A stretch of 64,000 bases of DNA, taken from an uncultured Alistipes sp. GTDB lineage: Bacteria > Bacteroidota > Bacteroidia > Bacteroidales > Rikenellaceae. The position numbers and the translations under genes were made by a program. Numbering within the stretch: the first letter of the stretch is position 1; the number at the start of each line of letters is the position of its first letter. The notes beneath the pieces are model-generated. The model searched no databases. It had not been told where the DNA came from and saw only the letters and a program-made list of their open reading frames with translations. Where the stretch lies: positions 73,374 through 137,373 of the forward strand of contig CALGRZ010000068.1 of NCBI GenBank assembly GCA_937880705.1, read 5' to 3'. This document shows positions 1 to 10,660 of the stretch, in pieces.

Positions 1-1479
1 GTAGAGCAGAATATCAAGCAGGTGCTCACCTCGCTTAAGATCGAACGCCTCGATCAGCCGATGGGTGAGCTATCGGGTGGCGAGGCAAAGCGTGTAGCTC
101 TGGCATGCATGATGCTCCAGAATGCCGAGTTTCTGATCATGGATGAGCCCACCAACCACCTCGACATCGACATCATAGAGTATCTGGAGGGGTATCTGCA
201 ACGCTCGCGATGCACGCTGCTGATGGTCACTCACGACCGCTACTTTCTGGATCGCGTGTGCAACACCATCATGGAGATTGACCGAGGCAAGCTATACACA
301 TATCGCGGCAACTATACACAGTATCTCGAGAAGCGCGAGGAGCGATACCTCAATATGCAGGCCGAGATCGACAAGTCGCGAAACCTCCTACGACGCGAGT
401 TGGAGTGGATACGCAGCACACCGCAGGCGCGCACAGGCAAGGCGCGTTACCGCATAAATGCCTTCTACGACCTTAAGGACAGAGCGTCGGTGAGCCTTAA
501 AACGGATAATGTCGAGATTGATGTCGCCACCTCGCGTCTCGGCAGGAAGATTATCGACTGCACGGATGTAGACCTACACTTCGGTGAGCGCAAGATGCTC
601 GATAGGTTTTCGTATAAGTTTACGCGCGGTGAGCGCGTGGGCATCGTGGGGCGCAACGGCGTGGGTAAGACCACCTTCCTAAACCTCATGGCCGGCATAC
701 TGAAGCCCGACAGAGGCACCATCGAGCATGGCGAGACACTGCGCATAGGCTACTATTCGCAGCGCGGTATCAGCTTCAAGGCCGGACAGACCGTGCTGGA
801 GTGCGTGCAGGAGATAGCCGAGATATCGCGCACGTCGGATGGTCAGAGCATCTCGGCAACAACGATGCTCAACCGTTTCCTCTTCCCTCACGAGACGTTC
901 AACAAACGTGTAGACATACTCAGTGGCGGTGAACAGCGCAGACTGTATCTGCTCACCGTACTGATGCGCAACCCCAATATGCTCATTCTCGACGAGCCGA
1001 CCAACGACCTCGACATCATGACACTCAACGTCTTGGAGGAGTACCTGCGAGAGTTCAAGGGATGCCTGCTTATAGTGTCACACGACCGCTACTTCCTCGA
1101 CAAGACCGTCGACCACCTCTTTATCTTCGAGGGTGGCGGCGTTGTCAAGGACTTCGTAGGCATGTACAGCGAGTACCGCGAGTACTCGCGCGAGGTTGAG
1201 GCCGAGGAGCGCAGCCGACAGCGCACATCATCGCCCAAGCCGCAGCCCCAGCGCACACACGACACCTCGAAGCGTAAACTATCATTCAAGGAGCAGCGCG
1301 AGCTGGAGCAGATCGAGGCCGAGCTCAAGGATCTTGGTCAGGATCGAGCAGCACTCGAGGCGGAGCTGTCGGGTGGCAACCTCGGCTTTGAGCGTCTTAC
1401 CGAACTCTCGAAGCGCATCGAGGAGGTCATTGCCGCCATTGACCAAAGAGAGCTACGTTGGTTGGAACTCAACGAGTAA
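1..1479 (+). CDS. uup: ABC-F family ATPase, Uup-like (5' end cut by window)
   Basis: Soluble ABC-F ATPase with two nucleotide-binding domains; the family acts on ribosomes, and Uup members have a DNA/RNA-binding C-terminal coil. The frame is open from base 1, so the N-terminus and first Walker A lie outside; a GTG at 22 is internal. Visible in order are signature LSGGEAKR and Walker B LIMDEPTNHLD of domain 1, then Walker A GRNGVGKTT, signature LSGGEQRR and LILDEPTNDLD of domain 2. The last ~70 residues are a charged coiled coil (SFKEQRELEQIEAEL), which separates Uup from EttA-like members. The stop codon directly abuts the stop codon of the convergent gene, with no terminator between. The domain call is firm; the Uup subtype is probable. 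Confidence 0.9.
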   Translation, partial: VEQNIKQVLTSLKIERLDQPMGELSGGEAKRVALACMMLQNAEFLIMDEPTNHLDIDIIEYLEGYLQRSRCTLLMVTHDRYFLDRVCNTIMEIDRGKLYTYRGNYTQYLEKREERYLNMQAEIDKSRNLLRRELEWIRSTPQARTGKARYRINAFYDLKDRASVSLKTDNVEIDVATSRLGRKIIDCTDVDLHFGERKMLDRFSYKFTRGERVGIVGRNGVGKTTFLNLMAGILKPDRGTIEHGETLRIGYYSQRGISFKAGQTVLECVQEIAEISRTSDGQSISATTMLNRFLFPHETFNKRVDILSGGEQRRLYLLTVLMRNPNMLILDEPTNDLDIMTLNVLEEYLREFKGCLLIVSHDRYFLDKTVDHLFIFEGGGVVKDFVGMYSEYREYSREVEAEERSRQRTSSPKPQPQRTHDTSKRKLSFKEQRELEQIEAELKDLGQDRAALEAELSGGNLGFERLTELSKRIEEVIAAIDQRELRWLELNE

Positions 1480-2550
1480 CTACCCTATCGTGATATACTC
1501 TATGGGCTGCACAGGTTCGCTGTCGAGCAGATGAGCCTGGTAGGCGACCCTCTCAAAATCAATCGCCCCGAGGTCTATGCAACGTATCGAGTTGTTGGCC
1601 TGTGTCTTGTAGTAGACCTTCAGCGACTTAAGGTCTATGGCCGACGTCCACTGCGTAGCACTACACAGAGCGGTATTTTGGGGATTTTCCACAGCCATAG
1701 GCACATCAAAGTTATTGAGTATATGGAAACATTGCAGAACGGTGGAGTATCCATCGGCCTGCTGGTGCGCCGTATTACGGAAGAATGCCGCGCGTACAAA
1801 GCGTGAGGGCGAGGTGAAGTCACCTGGCAGACCATGCATGGCCGAGCCACCGCCAAGAGGCTTCAGCGTAACATCGCCCAGCTGATAGCTATCGGCACTG
1901 CCAGGGCGTAGGCTCACATAGTTATTCAGGTTTGTAACATGCCACTCGAAGCCCGGGGCATTGGTCAACACTCCCACCCTATTCTCATAGAAGCGAGGCT
2001 TGCCATCCACAATCTCCATCACCACCTGACGTCCCGACTGCTCACCAATACGCCAATGCAGCACGGCACTATCTACCAAGGCGACGATACGCACGCCATC
2101 GATTGATGCTATGAGCTCATCGATCGAAGCAAACTGCGTCAACATCCACTGCACAACCTGCATATCGGCAAGCGTGATATCGCTCCGTGTGGCATCGAAT
2201 GGCTCATAGCCTCCGTAGCCCGGAAAAAAGAACAGACCCGCAGACAGACCCGCTTCGTTGATACCCTCGGCGATAAACTCCTTAACCTCGACCGATAGCC
2301 CCACGACACCATACTTGGCACTAAATTGCAGTCCATCATCTCCCGAAGGGGTGTACGACCGCAACCTCTCGCCACGCGGAATTACCACATACTCACTCTT
2401 CAGCACTGCGCCATAGGCCCACTCGATAGTTCTAGCTTGGACATAGCTACCATCCTTGGCCGTGAGCGATATGCCTGTGCAGGCCAGCGACATCGTAGAG
2501 CTGCCTATCAGCGCAGCACCACACAAAATACTCTTCATAAACACATTCAT
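1480..2550 (-). CDS. Secreted choloylglycine hydrolase family protein (linear amide C-N hydrolase)
   Basis: Ntn-hydrolase family that includes bile salt hydrolases and penicillin V acylases, cleaving linear amide bonds. Residues 1-23 form a signal peptide (hydrophobic core CGAALIGSSTM) ending in SLA, followed at once by Cys24, the expected nucleophile (ACTGIS). Arg40 is at Cys+16, as in the family; the usual Asp at Cys+19 is Glu43. TNAPGFEW and SPSRFVRA match the conserved Asn and Arg regions. At 356 aa the length is normal for Gram-negative members. A second Met at codon 5 (2538) would give an equally good signal peptide. Substrate cannot be told from sequence. It is a single gene; upstream lies the terminator of the previous minus-strand unit. 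Confidence 0.87.
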   Translation of the reverse strand: MNVFMKSILCGAALIGSSTMSLACTGISLTAKDGSYVQARTIEWAYGAVLKSEYVVIPRGERLRSYTPSGDDGLQFSAKYGVVGLSVEVKEFIAEGINEAGLSAGLFFFPGYGGYEPFDATRSDITLADMQVVQWMLTQFASIDELIASIDGVRIVALVDSAVLHWRIGEQSGRQVVMEIVDGKPRFYENRVGVLTNAPGFEWHVTNLNNYVSLRPGSADSYQLGDVTLKPLGGGSAMHGLPGDFTSPSRFVRAAFFRNTAHQQADGYSTVLQCFHILNNFDVPMAVENPQNTALCSATQWTSAIDLKSLKVYYKTQANNSIRCIDLGAIDFERVAYQAHLLDSEPVQPIEYITIG

Positions 2551-2600
2551 AGTTTAATAGATTTTAGTTTAGCCGCTCATGTGCACAAACCGTACAAAAA

Positions 2601-2632
2601 GGGGATGACTAAAAAGTAAATTAGCCATCCCC
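2601..2632 (-). terminator. Intrinsic terminator of the PCMD lipoprotein unit
   Basis: Inverted arms at 2601-2612 and 2621-2632 form a 12-bp stem with one mismatch. On the minus strand it is followed by a run of five T, a typical intrinsic terminator just after the lipoprotein stop at 2657. Confidence 0.75.
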
Positions 2633-2656
2633 GTTTGAGGTTGAATAAAAATACTG

Positions 2657-4402
2657 TTAATAGACCCACTCAAAGTTCTCAACCAGGAGTACCGTATTGG
2701 TGCTTCCGGTGAGATAATCACCACGTTTAGATGCTGCGCACGATATCACAAGCGTATAATCTCCCGACGGCTTTGTCACGGTATCATACCAGCATGCGGG
2801 GATCACAAGGTCTACCCAACCATCGGTACTTTGGGTAATATCCGCTACGCCATAGCCTATCACCTTACCCTCCGAGGGGTCGGCATCGAGTGGCGACCAG
2901 AATGTCGAGGCATCAATAGATGTTCCCGACTGTATGGTGTGGCGAGCGTTCCAGCTCACCAAGGCAAACATAATGCGCGACTCATCCATCGTTGTACCAA
3001 CGGTGATCGACGACTCATCAGGGTCATTATTGCCCACATGGGTGATCGTAGAGATGGTTGCATTAAGGCGTAGTTTAAGCGCAGAGGGGCGAGCATTATA
3101 TGTGTAAGGCTGACCAAAACGAGCATAACCTTTACCCATATTAGAAAAATTACCGAACTCCATAATACCTGCAAATAGGTTACCAGCAGCAAAAACACTA
3201 AATGCAGAATCACCCTTCAGCTGTGCACAATATGTACCCTCCTCGCCAACGTCACTAACGGCCGAGCACAATGAGCTTGTCGATTTGTTGTTACCACTAC
3301 TCCAGAAGGCATTACTATCATCAGCATTGGGAAGATTTATAGTTCCTCCAACTAGAGCACCCGATACCGTATGGCTCGACCAATTATCCATTGATGCATC
3401 CTGCAACACATCGGCCGTACCACCGGCATCAAACACTGTTGTTGCAACGCTTACACCATCTACCTCAAGCGATACTTCATACGAATTACCAAGATATACA
3501 CCCGTGCCATCCGTGTATGCATAGAAGTCACGACCGCCCGCATTGGTTGCAGCAGTGTACTGCGGAGCGATGGTTATAACACCACCGTTAAGCATCGCTG
3601 CATGCCACAACTCCTCGCCCACCTTGCGATACTTTGCCACGGCACCATCAAGCTCCGCATTCTCCACCTCGACACTTACGGTCGCAGTGTTAGCCCAAAG
3701 ATCAGCATCGTTATTATAGGTAAGCGTGTAGCTCGCAGGCTTTGACAGAGTAATAACACCGAGGTTGTAGACCCTGTTATTCACAAAATCGAGTGTCGCC
3801 GACTTGACCTCCTCGCCACCAACAAGAGCCGTCAGACGTACATTCTCTGATGCACATATCGCAACAAAGATATTTTCACCCGCCTCAATATTCACCTCTG
3901 TGAGTGTAGTGACACCATCACCAAAGATCGCCTTGTCAGCCGTGAGTGTGACATCGCTCTCGGCGGTAAGTTTCAAAAAGGCGTTCTCGGCTACAAGGTT
4001 GATTGACGACTCCTCGCTGAAGTTATCAGTCACGCCCGTAAGCATCATGCCTGCGGCACCGGCATAACTATCTATCACACTATTATACACAACATTAACG
4101 CTCTTACCGATAAGCGAGCGAACACCATCGGCCTCGGCCACGAAGAGGCCCTTATCTGTCGTTGAGTTCTTAAATTCGAACTCCCTCTCGCCATCCGACA
4201 CCACGAGGGTCTCATCACCAACCCATACAGTCCTCCACTCTTTGTCGGTAAGTTCAAGCGCAGTGCGTGTTGTTACCACATCGGCTCGAAACGAGAGGGC
4301 GTTATCTTTCACACCGACAGCATCAATCTCAAATTCGGTATTACACCCTACCATAGCCAACATCATCACGGCCACGGCAAAAAATCCTAATAATCTCTTC
4401 AT
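2657..4402 (-). CDS. Surface lipoprotein with C-terminal PCMD-like domain
   Basis: Lipoprotein of about 581 aa. I start it at the Met of MKRLLGFFAV because GAGGAG lies just upstream and the lipobox (LAMVGC) then falls at residue 20. The longer frame from 4420 would add only six residues and overlap the small gene upstream. The C-terminal ~240 residues (from DASMDNW) resemble the PCMD domain, proposed to bind or process carbohydrates in Bacteroidetes outer-surface proteins. The middle has Ig-like beta-strand sequence. Transcribed after the 52-codon gene with a 12-bp gap. No sus-type transporter is nearby, so its ligand is unknown. The domain call comes from memory of the family, not from a search. 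Confidence 0.75.
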   Translation of the reverse strand: MKRLLGFFAVAVMMLAMVGCNTEFEIDAVGVKDNALSFRADVVTTRTALELTDKEWRTVWVGDETLVVSDGEREFEFKNSTTDKGLFVAEADGVRSLIGKSVNVVYNSVIDSYAGAAGMMLTGVTDNFSEESSINLVAENAFLKLTAESDVTLTADKAIFGDGVTTLTEVNIEAGENIFVAICASENVRLTALVGGEEVKSATLDFVNNRVYNLGVITLSKPASYTLTYNNDADLWANTATVSVEVENAELDGAVAKYRKVGEELWHAAMLNGGVITIAPQYTAATNAGGRDFYAYTDGTGVYLGNSYEVSLEVDGVSVATTVFDAGGTADVLQDASMDNWSSHTVSGALVGGTINLPNADDSNAFWSSGNNKSTSSLCSAVSDVGEEGTYCAQLKGDSAFSVFAAGNLFAGIMEFGNFSNMGKGYARFGQPYTYNARPSALKLRLNATISTITHVGNNDPDESSITVGTTMDESRIMFALVSWNARHTIQSGTSIDASTFWSPLDADPSEGKVIGYGVADITQSTDGWVDLVIPACWYDTVTKPSGDYTLVISCAASKRGDYLTGSTNTVLLVENFEWVY

Positions 4403-4413
4403 AGCTCCTCGGT

Positions 4414-4572
4414 TTACCATATTACATCCTCCTCACCAAAGGCCGTATCATCGCCCAGCACGAAGCCATCATTCTCGACTAACGACATACTAAATCCATG
4501 TTCAAAACAGATCTCCTCCACGGAGATTTCGGGAGCGTTGTACACCCCATTACCAATTCTTTTTTTATCCAT
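4414..4572 (-). CDS. Small conserved-type peptide (52 aa) upstream of the lipoprotein
   Basis: An ATG at 4572 opens a 52-codon frame ending in TAA at 4414-4416, 12 bp before the lipoprotein start. It begins MDKKRIGNGVYNAPEISVEE, continues with CFEHGFSMS and an acidic stretch, and ends GEEDVIW. Short proteins with a basic start, a YxxPEIxxxEI-like segment and an acidic tail are common just upstream of Bacteroidetes surface-lipoprotein genes. A TAttTTTG box at 4604-4611 is placed to drive it. There is no signal peptide or lipobox. Function unknown; it could also be a translated leader controlling the lipoprotein gene. Confidence 0.6.
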   Translation of the reverse strand: MDKKRIGNGVYNAPEISVEEICFEHGFSMSLVENDGFVLGDDTAFGEEDVIW

Positions 4573-4603
4573 TTTACACAGTATTAATTAGAACAATAAT
4601 GCG

Positions 4604-4611
4604 CAAAAATA
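4604..4611 (-). promoter_or_regulatory. -7 box (TAttTTTG) for the small peptide/lipoprotein unit
   Basis: On the minus strand TATTTTTG followed by CGC fits the Bacteroidetes -7 consensus TAnnTTTG, about 32 nt before the ATG at 4572. No clear -33 TTTG was found, so confidence is limited. Confidence 0.5.
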
Positions 4612-4772
4612 GGGGTTGAGCAGATTAGTTAAAAATAAATTCAACAAACCGCCTAATTCTCTAAATACTAAATGAATTTTTATAAACGAACGGTTTGTAA
4701 TGGCAGCAGCAAGATTGTTCTATAAGAGAAATTATTAGTCGATACGACCCCGCATTGGGGTATATAAACAAC

Positions 4773-4800
4773 GACCCCGAAAGCATCCGCTTTCGGGGTC
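4773..4800 (-). terminator. Terminator of the 103-aa acidic protein gene
   Basis: Perfect 12-bp stem (4773-4784 with 4789-4800) and a 4-nt loop. On the minus strand it is followed by a T-rich stretch (GTTGTTTATA). It lies 22 bp after the stop of the gene at 4823-5134. Confidence 0.8.
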
Positions 4801-4822
4801 TATATCTTATGGTCGTTACCTA

Positions 4823-7378
<2,556 letters not shown>

Positions 7379-7406
7379 CAGTAACAAACCACAAACTATT
7401 CAAGAT

Positions 7407-8294
7407 ATGAGCAACAGATCTCTTCGTGGTGTGGGTGTAGCACTTATCACCCCATTCAACAACTATAAGGTTGACTATGAGGCCTTGGGTCGCATGGTCG
7501 ACTATGTAATCGAGGGCGGCGTGGACTATATCGTCGCCGAGGGCTCGACAGCCGAGACCGCAACACTGAGCATCGAGGAGCGACACGACGTGCTACGCTT
7601 TATCGTTGAGCGCACCGCCCAGCGCGTACCTATCGTAGTGGGCATGGGTAGCAACAACACCCAGAACCTTGTCGAGCAGTTACGCACATTCGACATGTCG
7701 GGCACGGTGGCCATATTGAGCGTTGTACCCTACTACAACAAGCCCTCACAGGAGGGCATCTACCGCCACTTCATGGCCGTAGCCGAGGTATCACCCGTGC
7801 CGGTCATCGTCTACAACGTGCCGGGTCGTACCGGCGTAAATATGAGTGCCGAGACCACCCTGCGCCTGGCGCACGCCTCATCAAACATCGTGGCTATCAA
7901 GGAGGCCTCAGGCGACATCGAGCAGATGCAGCGCATCATAGATGGCCGTCCCGAGGGTTTTCTGGTAATCTCGGGCGATGATGGTCTTACCGTAGAGCTT
8001 ATCAAGCGTGGTGGTGATGGCGTCATCTCGGTAGCTGCCAACACATTCCCCAAACTGCTGTGTGGCTGTGTGCACAACGCCATGCGTGGCAATATCGAGC
8101 TGGCAGAGACGGAGATGGCTGCAATGGACGAGCCTATCAAGCTGCTCTTCGCGGAGGGTAATCCCACGGGCGTAAAGGCTATGGCCTCGGTCATGGGACT
8201 CTGCTCCGACGAGGTGCGCCTACCCCTGGTTGAGGGTAGCGAGAAGCTGCGCGAGGCGATCAAAAGTGCTATCACCGAATACGAACTAAAGTAG
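7407..8294 (+). CDS. dapA: 4-hydroxy-tetrahydrodipicolinate synthase DapA
   Basis: Condenses pyruvate with aspartate semialdehyde, the first committed step to diaminopimelate and lysine. At 295 aa it is the usual length. Visible family features are the N-terminal GVGVALITPF, the substrate-loop GSTAET (normally GTTGE), YYNKPSQEG with the catalytic Tyr, YNVPGRTG, and the Schiff-base Lys in IVAIKEASGD. The start is set at MSNRSLRG because the 28 codons before it overlap the ligA end and have no homology. Probably co-transcribed with ligA and the DUF4919 gene 37 bp downstream. Confidence 0.95.
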   Translation: MSNRSLRGVGVALITPFNNYKVDYEALGRMVDYVIEGGVDYIVAEGSTAETATLSIEERHDVLRFIVERTAQRVPIVVGMGSNNTQNLVEQLRTFDMSGTVAILSVVPYYNKPSQEGIYRHFMAVAEVSPVPVIVYNVPGRTGVNMSAETTLRLAHASSNIVAIKEASGDIEQMQRIIDGRPEGFLVISGDDGLTVELIKRGGDGVISVAANTFPKLLCGCVHNAMRGNIELAETEMAAMDEPIKLLFAEGNPTGVKAMASVMGLCSDEVRLPLVEGSEKLREAIKSAITEYELK

Positions 8295-8331
8295 TTGTTG
8301 CGTTGGCATTGTACACCAATAAACACCGCGT

Positions 8332-9087
8332 ATGAGACTACTTAAAAGTATAGTTGTTTTTGCATTGTTGCTGCTGCCACATAGTCTATGGGCAGCATCC
8401 CCCGAGTTGCGCATCCCCGACGAAGAGGATATACTGCACCAGACGCTATCGACGACGTCGCCCTACTACTACACAAATCTGATGCTCAAGTATCGCAACG
8501 GTACCGAGCCGATGACCTCGGAGGAGTACTTCTACCTCTACTACGGCTACGTCTATCAGGAGAGCTACCGCCCCTTTGTCGATAACAAGGCACTCGACAG
8601 GATGCTCTCCACATTTGCCACGACCAACCCCGAAAACCCCTCGGTGAGTGCACTGGAGTCCATCATTGAGCATGGCTACGAGGCGATGGAGTTGGATCCG
8701 TTTAATCCCAAGGTACTCAACCTCATGGCATTTGCCTATGGAGCATTGGGCGACAAGCAACGCGAGCAGCTCTATTTCGACCATCTGAACGGCATACTGC
8801 ACACCATCGAGTCCTCGGGCACGGGACTTAAGGAGGAGTCCCCGTGGCACATACTGATGTTCTCGCACGCCTACGATGTGGTGGCGGCCAAGGGCTATGC
8901 CTACAACGAGAGCCGCATCATCAGCCGCACGGTGGAGTATGTACCCCTGATGCGCAAGAGCCCCGAGAAGGTCAAGGGCTACTACTTCGACTACAGCCGT
9001 GTCTACCGCAACAAGCCCGACGACGTGGTGCTGAAGCGTGAACGCACATGGCAATTTAATAACCTTAAACCCCGCGAATACAAATAG
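8332..9087 (+). CDS. DUF4919-like secreted protein
   Basis: A 251-aa exported protein with a signal peptide (KSIVVFALLLLPHSLWA, cleavage near residue 22). The mature part contains MTSEEYFYLYYGYVYQ and an alpha-helical region with TPR-like spacing (VSALESIIEHGYEAMELDPFNPKVLNLM), matching my memory of DUF4919, a Bacteroidetes family without assigned function. It lies 37 bp after dapA and 7 bp before the BACON/clostripain gene, so likely in the same transcript. Location is presumably periplasmic. Confidence 0.7.
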   Translation: MRLLKSIVVFALLLLPHSLWAASPELRIPDEEDILHQTLSTTSPYYYTNLMLKYRNGTEPMTSEEYFYLYYGYVYQESYRPFVDNKALDRMLSTFATTNPENPSVSALESIIEHGYEAMELDPFNPKVLNLMAFAYGALGDKQREQLYFDHLNGILHTIESSGTGLKEESPWHILMFSHAYDVVAAKGYAYNESRIISRTVEYVPLMRKSPEKVKGYYFDYSRVYRNKPDDVVLKRERTWQFNNLKPREYK

Positions 9088-9094
9088 ATAAGTC

Positions 9095-10591
9095 ATGAGA
9101 GTGCAGAAAGTAACAGGCACACTTGTTATAGTGATGCTCATAGCCTTAACAACAGCGTGCGACATTGTTCACACGCGCAACAAGCGCAGCATAGATATCG
9201 ACAAAGATATATGTTGCACGTTTGATGCGCAGAGCATCGATGTTCCATACACCACGACCATCTTCGAGAGCGACCAGAGCACCAGCCCCGCAGCCCTCGT
9301 TGCCACGACCGATGCCGAGTGGATATCGGAGATCAGCACACCCACGCGCGGCACACTGCGCATTGTCGTTGACGAGAATGTTGGTGACATGCGCACGGCA
9401 ACCATCAACCTCTCGGGTGAGGAGACCCTCTCGACATCTATAAGCATCAGCCAGATCGCTGCACCCAAAGAGCGTGTCGAGCACACACTGCTATTCTACT
9501 TCTTCGGCACCAGTCTCAACCGCTTCTTCGACAACAACATCAGAGATGCCTCCAAGGCTGTGGGCGAGGGCATCTTGGGCGAGGAGGGTCGCATACTCTT
9601 TGCAAGACAGACCTCGCAATCCGAGGGCTACATCGGTGAGCTATGCTACGACCCCATACACCACAGTGCCATAGAGCGATACATCGAGCCGTTTACGCTG
9701 GACTATACCGAGGTAAGCAACACCGCCATAGCATCTATCATGGCGCAGATGACCACCGAGGCCCCTGCCGAGCGTTACGGCATGATCATAGCCGGCCATG
9801 GTCAGGGTTGGGTAACACGAGAGGCTATCAATGGCGACGACAGTGGCGAGCTGTTGCACTACAGACCCACCAACTGGACACCTGTGCCGGGTGCCGACAT
9901 CACACGAGCCCTCGGCGAGCGCAACATACAGAAGGATATCACCGACCTTGCCGAGATCGTGACCCTCTCGGACATAGAGCTGGAGTACATACTCTTCGAC
10001 ATGTGTTTCATGGCGAGCATCGAGGCCCTCTACGACCTGCGCGACGTGGCCGACTACATCATCGCCTCACCGTGCGAGATCATGGGTAATGGCTTCCCGT
10101 ATCACCGCACGCTACCCCACCTCTTTGTCGATTATGGCAAGTCGAGCGACCTGGTGGCGGCGGCCGAGAGCTACTACACCTTCTACCGCGACGAGTACCA
10201 GGGCAACAAGTGCGGCTCGGTAGTGGTTGTCGACTGCTCGGAGCTCGAGCCGCTTGCCGAGGCTACACGCACACTGATGTCGACCGCCTCGACCGAGTAC
10301 GACATCGATGCCTTGCAGTACTATGAGGGTCAGCAGGTACACACCTTCTACGACTTCGGGCAGTACTGCCGCGTGGTAGCTACCGACCAGGCAGCCCTTG
10401 CTGCGTTTGACACACAAATGGAGTGTGCCGTGGTAGGAAAATTCACCCTTCCCACCTTCTACTCGGCATACGGATATGGCAACCATAATATAGATCTGGA
10501 GGCGTACAGTGGCCTTACCACCTCGGCACCCAGCAAGGCCTATCCCGAGGAGTGGAGGACCACTTCGTGGTATAAGCGAGTTATGGAGTAG
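9095..10591 (+). CDS. Clostripain-family (C11) cysteine peptidase lipoprotein with BACON domain
   Basis: A lipoprotein with lipobox LTTAC (Cys22). An N-terminal BACON-type domain spans about residues 45-128 (ATTDAEWISE...ISISQIA). A clostripain-like peptidase domain follows. The catalytic dyad is visible: His235 in IIAGHGQGW and Cys304 in FDMCFMASIE. Relatives cleave after basic residues and some self-process. BACON domains in Bacteroidetes surface proteins are linked to mucin or glycan contact, so an exposed protease acting at the host or glycan surface is plausible, but this is inference. At 498 aa it is complete. A TAccTTTG box for ffh lies 20 bp after its stop. Confidence 0.85.
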   Translation: MRVQKVTGTLVIVMLIALTTACDIVHTRNKRSIDIDKDICCTFDAQSIDVPYTTTIFESDQSTSPAALVATTDAEWISEISTPTRGTLRIVVDENVGDMRTATINLSGEETLSTSISISQIAAPKERVEHTLLFYFFGTSLNRFFDNNIRDASKAVGEGILGEEGRILFARQTSQSEGYIGELCYDPIHHSAIERYIEPFTLDYTEVSNTAIASIMAQMTTEAPAERYGMIIAGHGQGWVTREAINGDDSGELLHYRPTNWTPVPGADITRALGERNIQKDITDLAEIVTLSDIELEYILFDMCFMASIEALYDLRDVADYIIASPCEIMGNGFPYHRTLPHLFVDYGKSSDLVAAAESYYTFYRDEYQGNKCGSVVVVDCSELEPLAEATRTLMSTASTEYDIDALQYYEGQQVHTFYDFGQYCRVVATDQAALAAFDTQMECAVVGKFTLPTFYSAYGYGNHNIDLEAYSGLTTSAPSKAYPEEWRTTSWYKRVME

Positions 10592-10611
10592 GAAAATTGA
10601 GATTTATTTCT

Positions 10612-10619
10612 TACCTTTG
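10612..10619 (+). promoter_or_regulatory. -7 box (TAccTTTG) of ffh
   Basis: TACCTTTGC matches the consensus and sits 41 nt before the ffh ATG. No TTTG is found at 19 nt; ATTG occurs 12 nt upstream instead. Confidence 0.55.
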
Positions 10620-10660
10620 CGCGCCAAAGTGTAAACAAGGAAATTAAAAATAGCAGATAT

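Noticed and set aside
1470..1490. Terminator between the convergent ABC-F and hydrolase genes
   Set aside because: The stop codons are adjacent and no inverted repeat is present in the neighbourhood.
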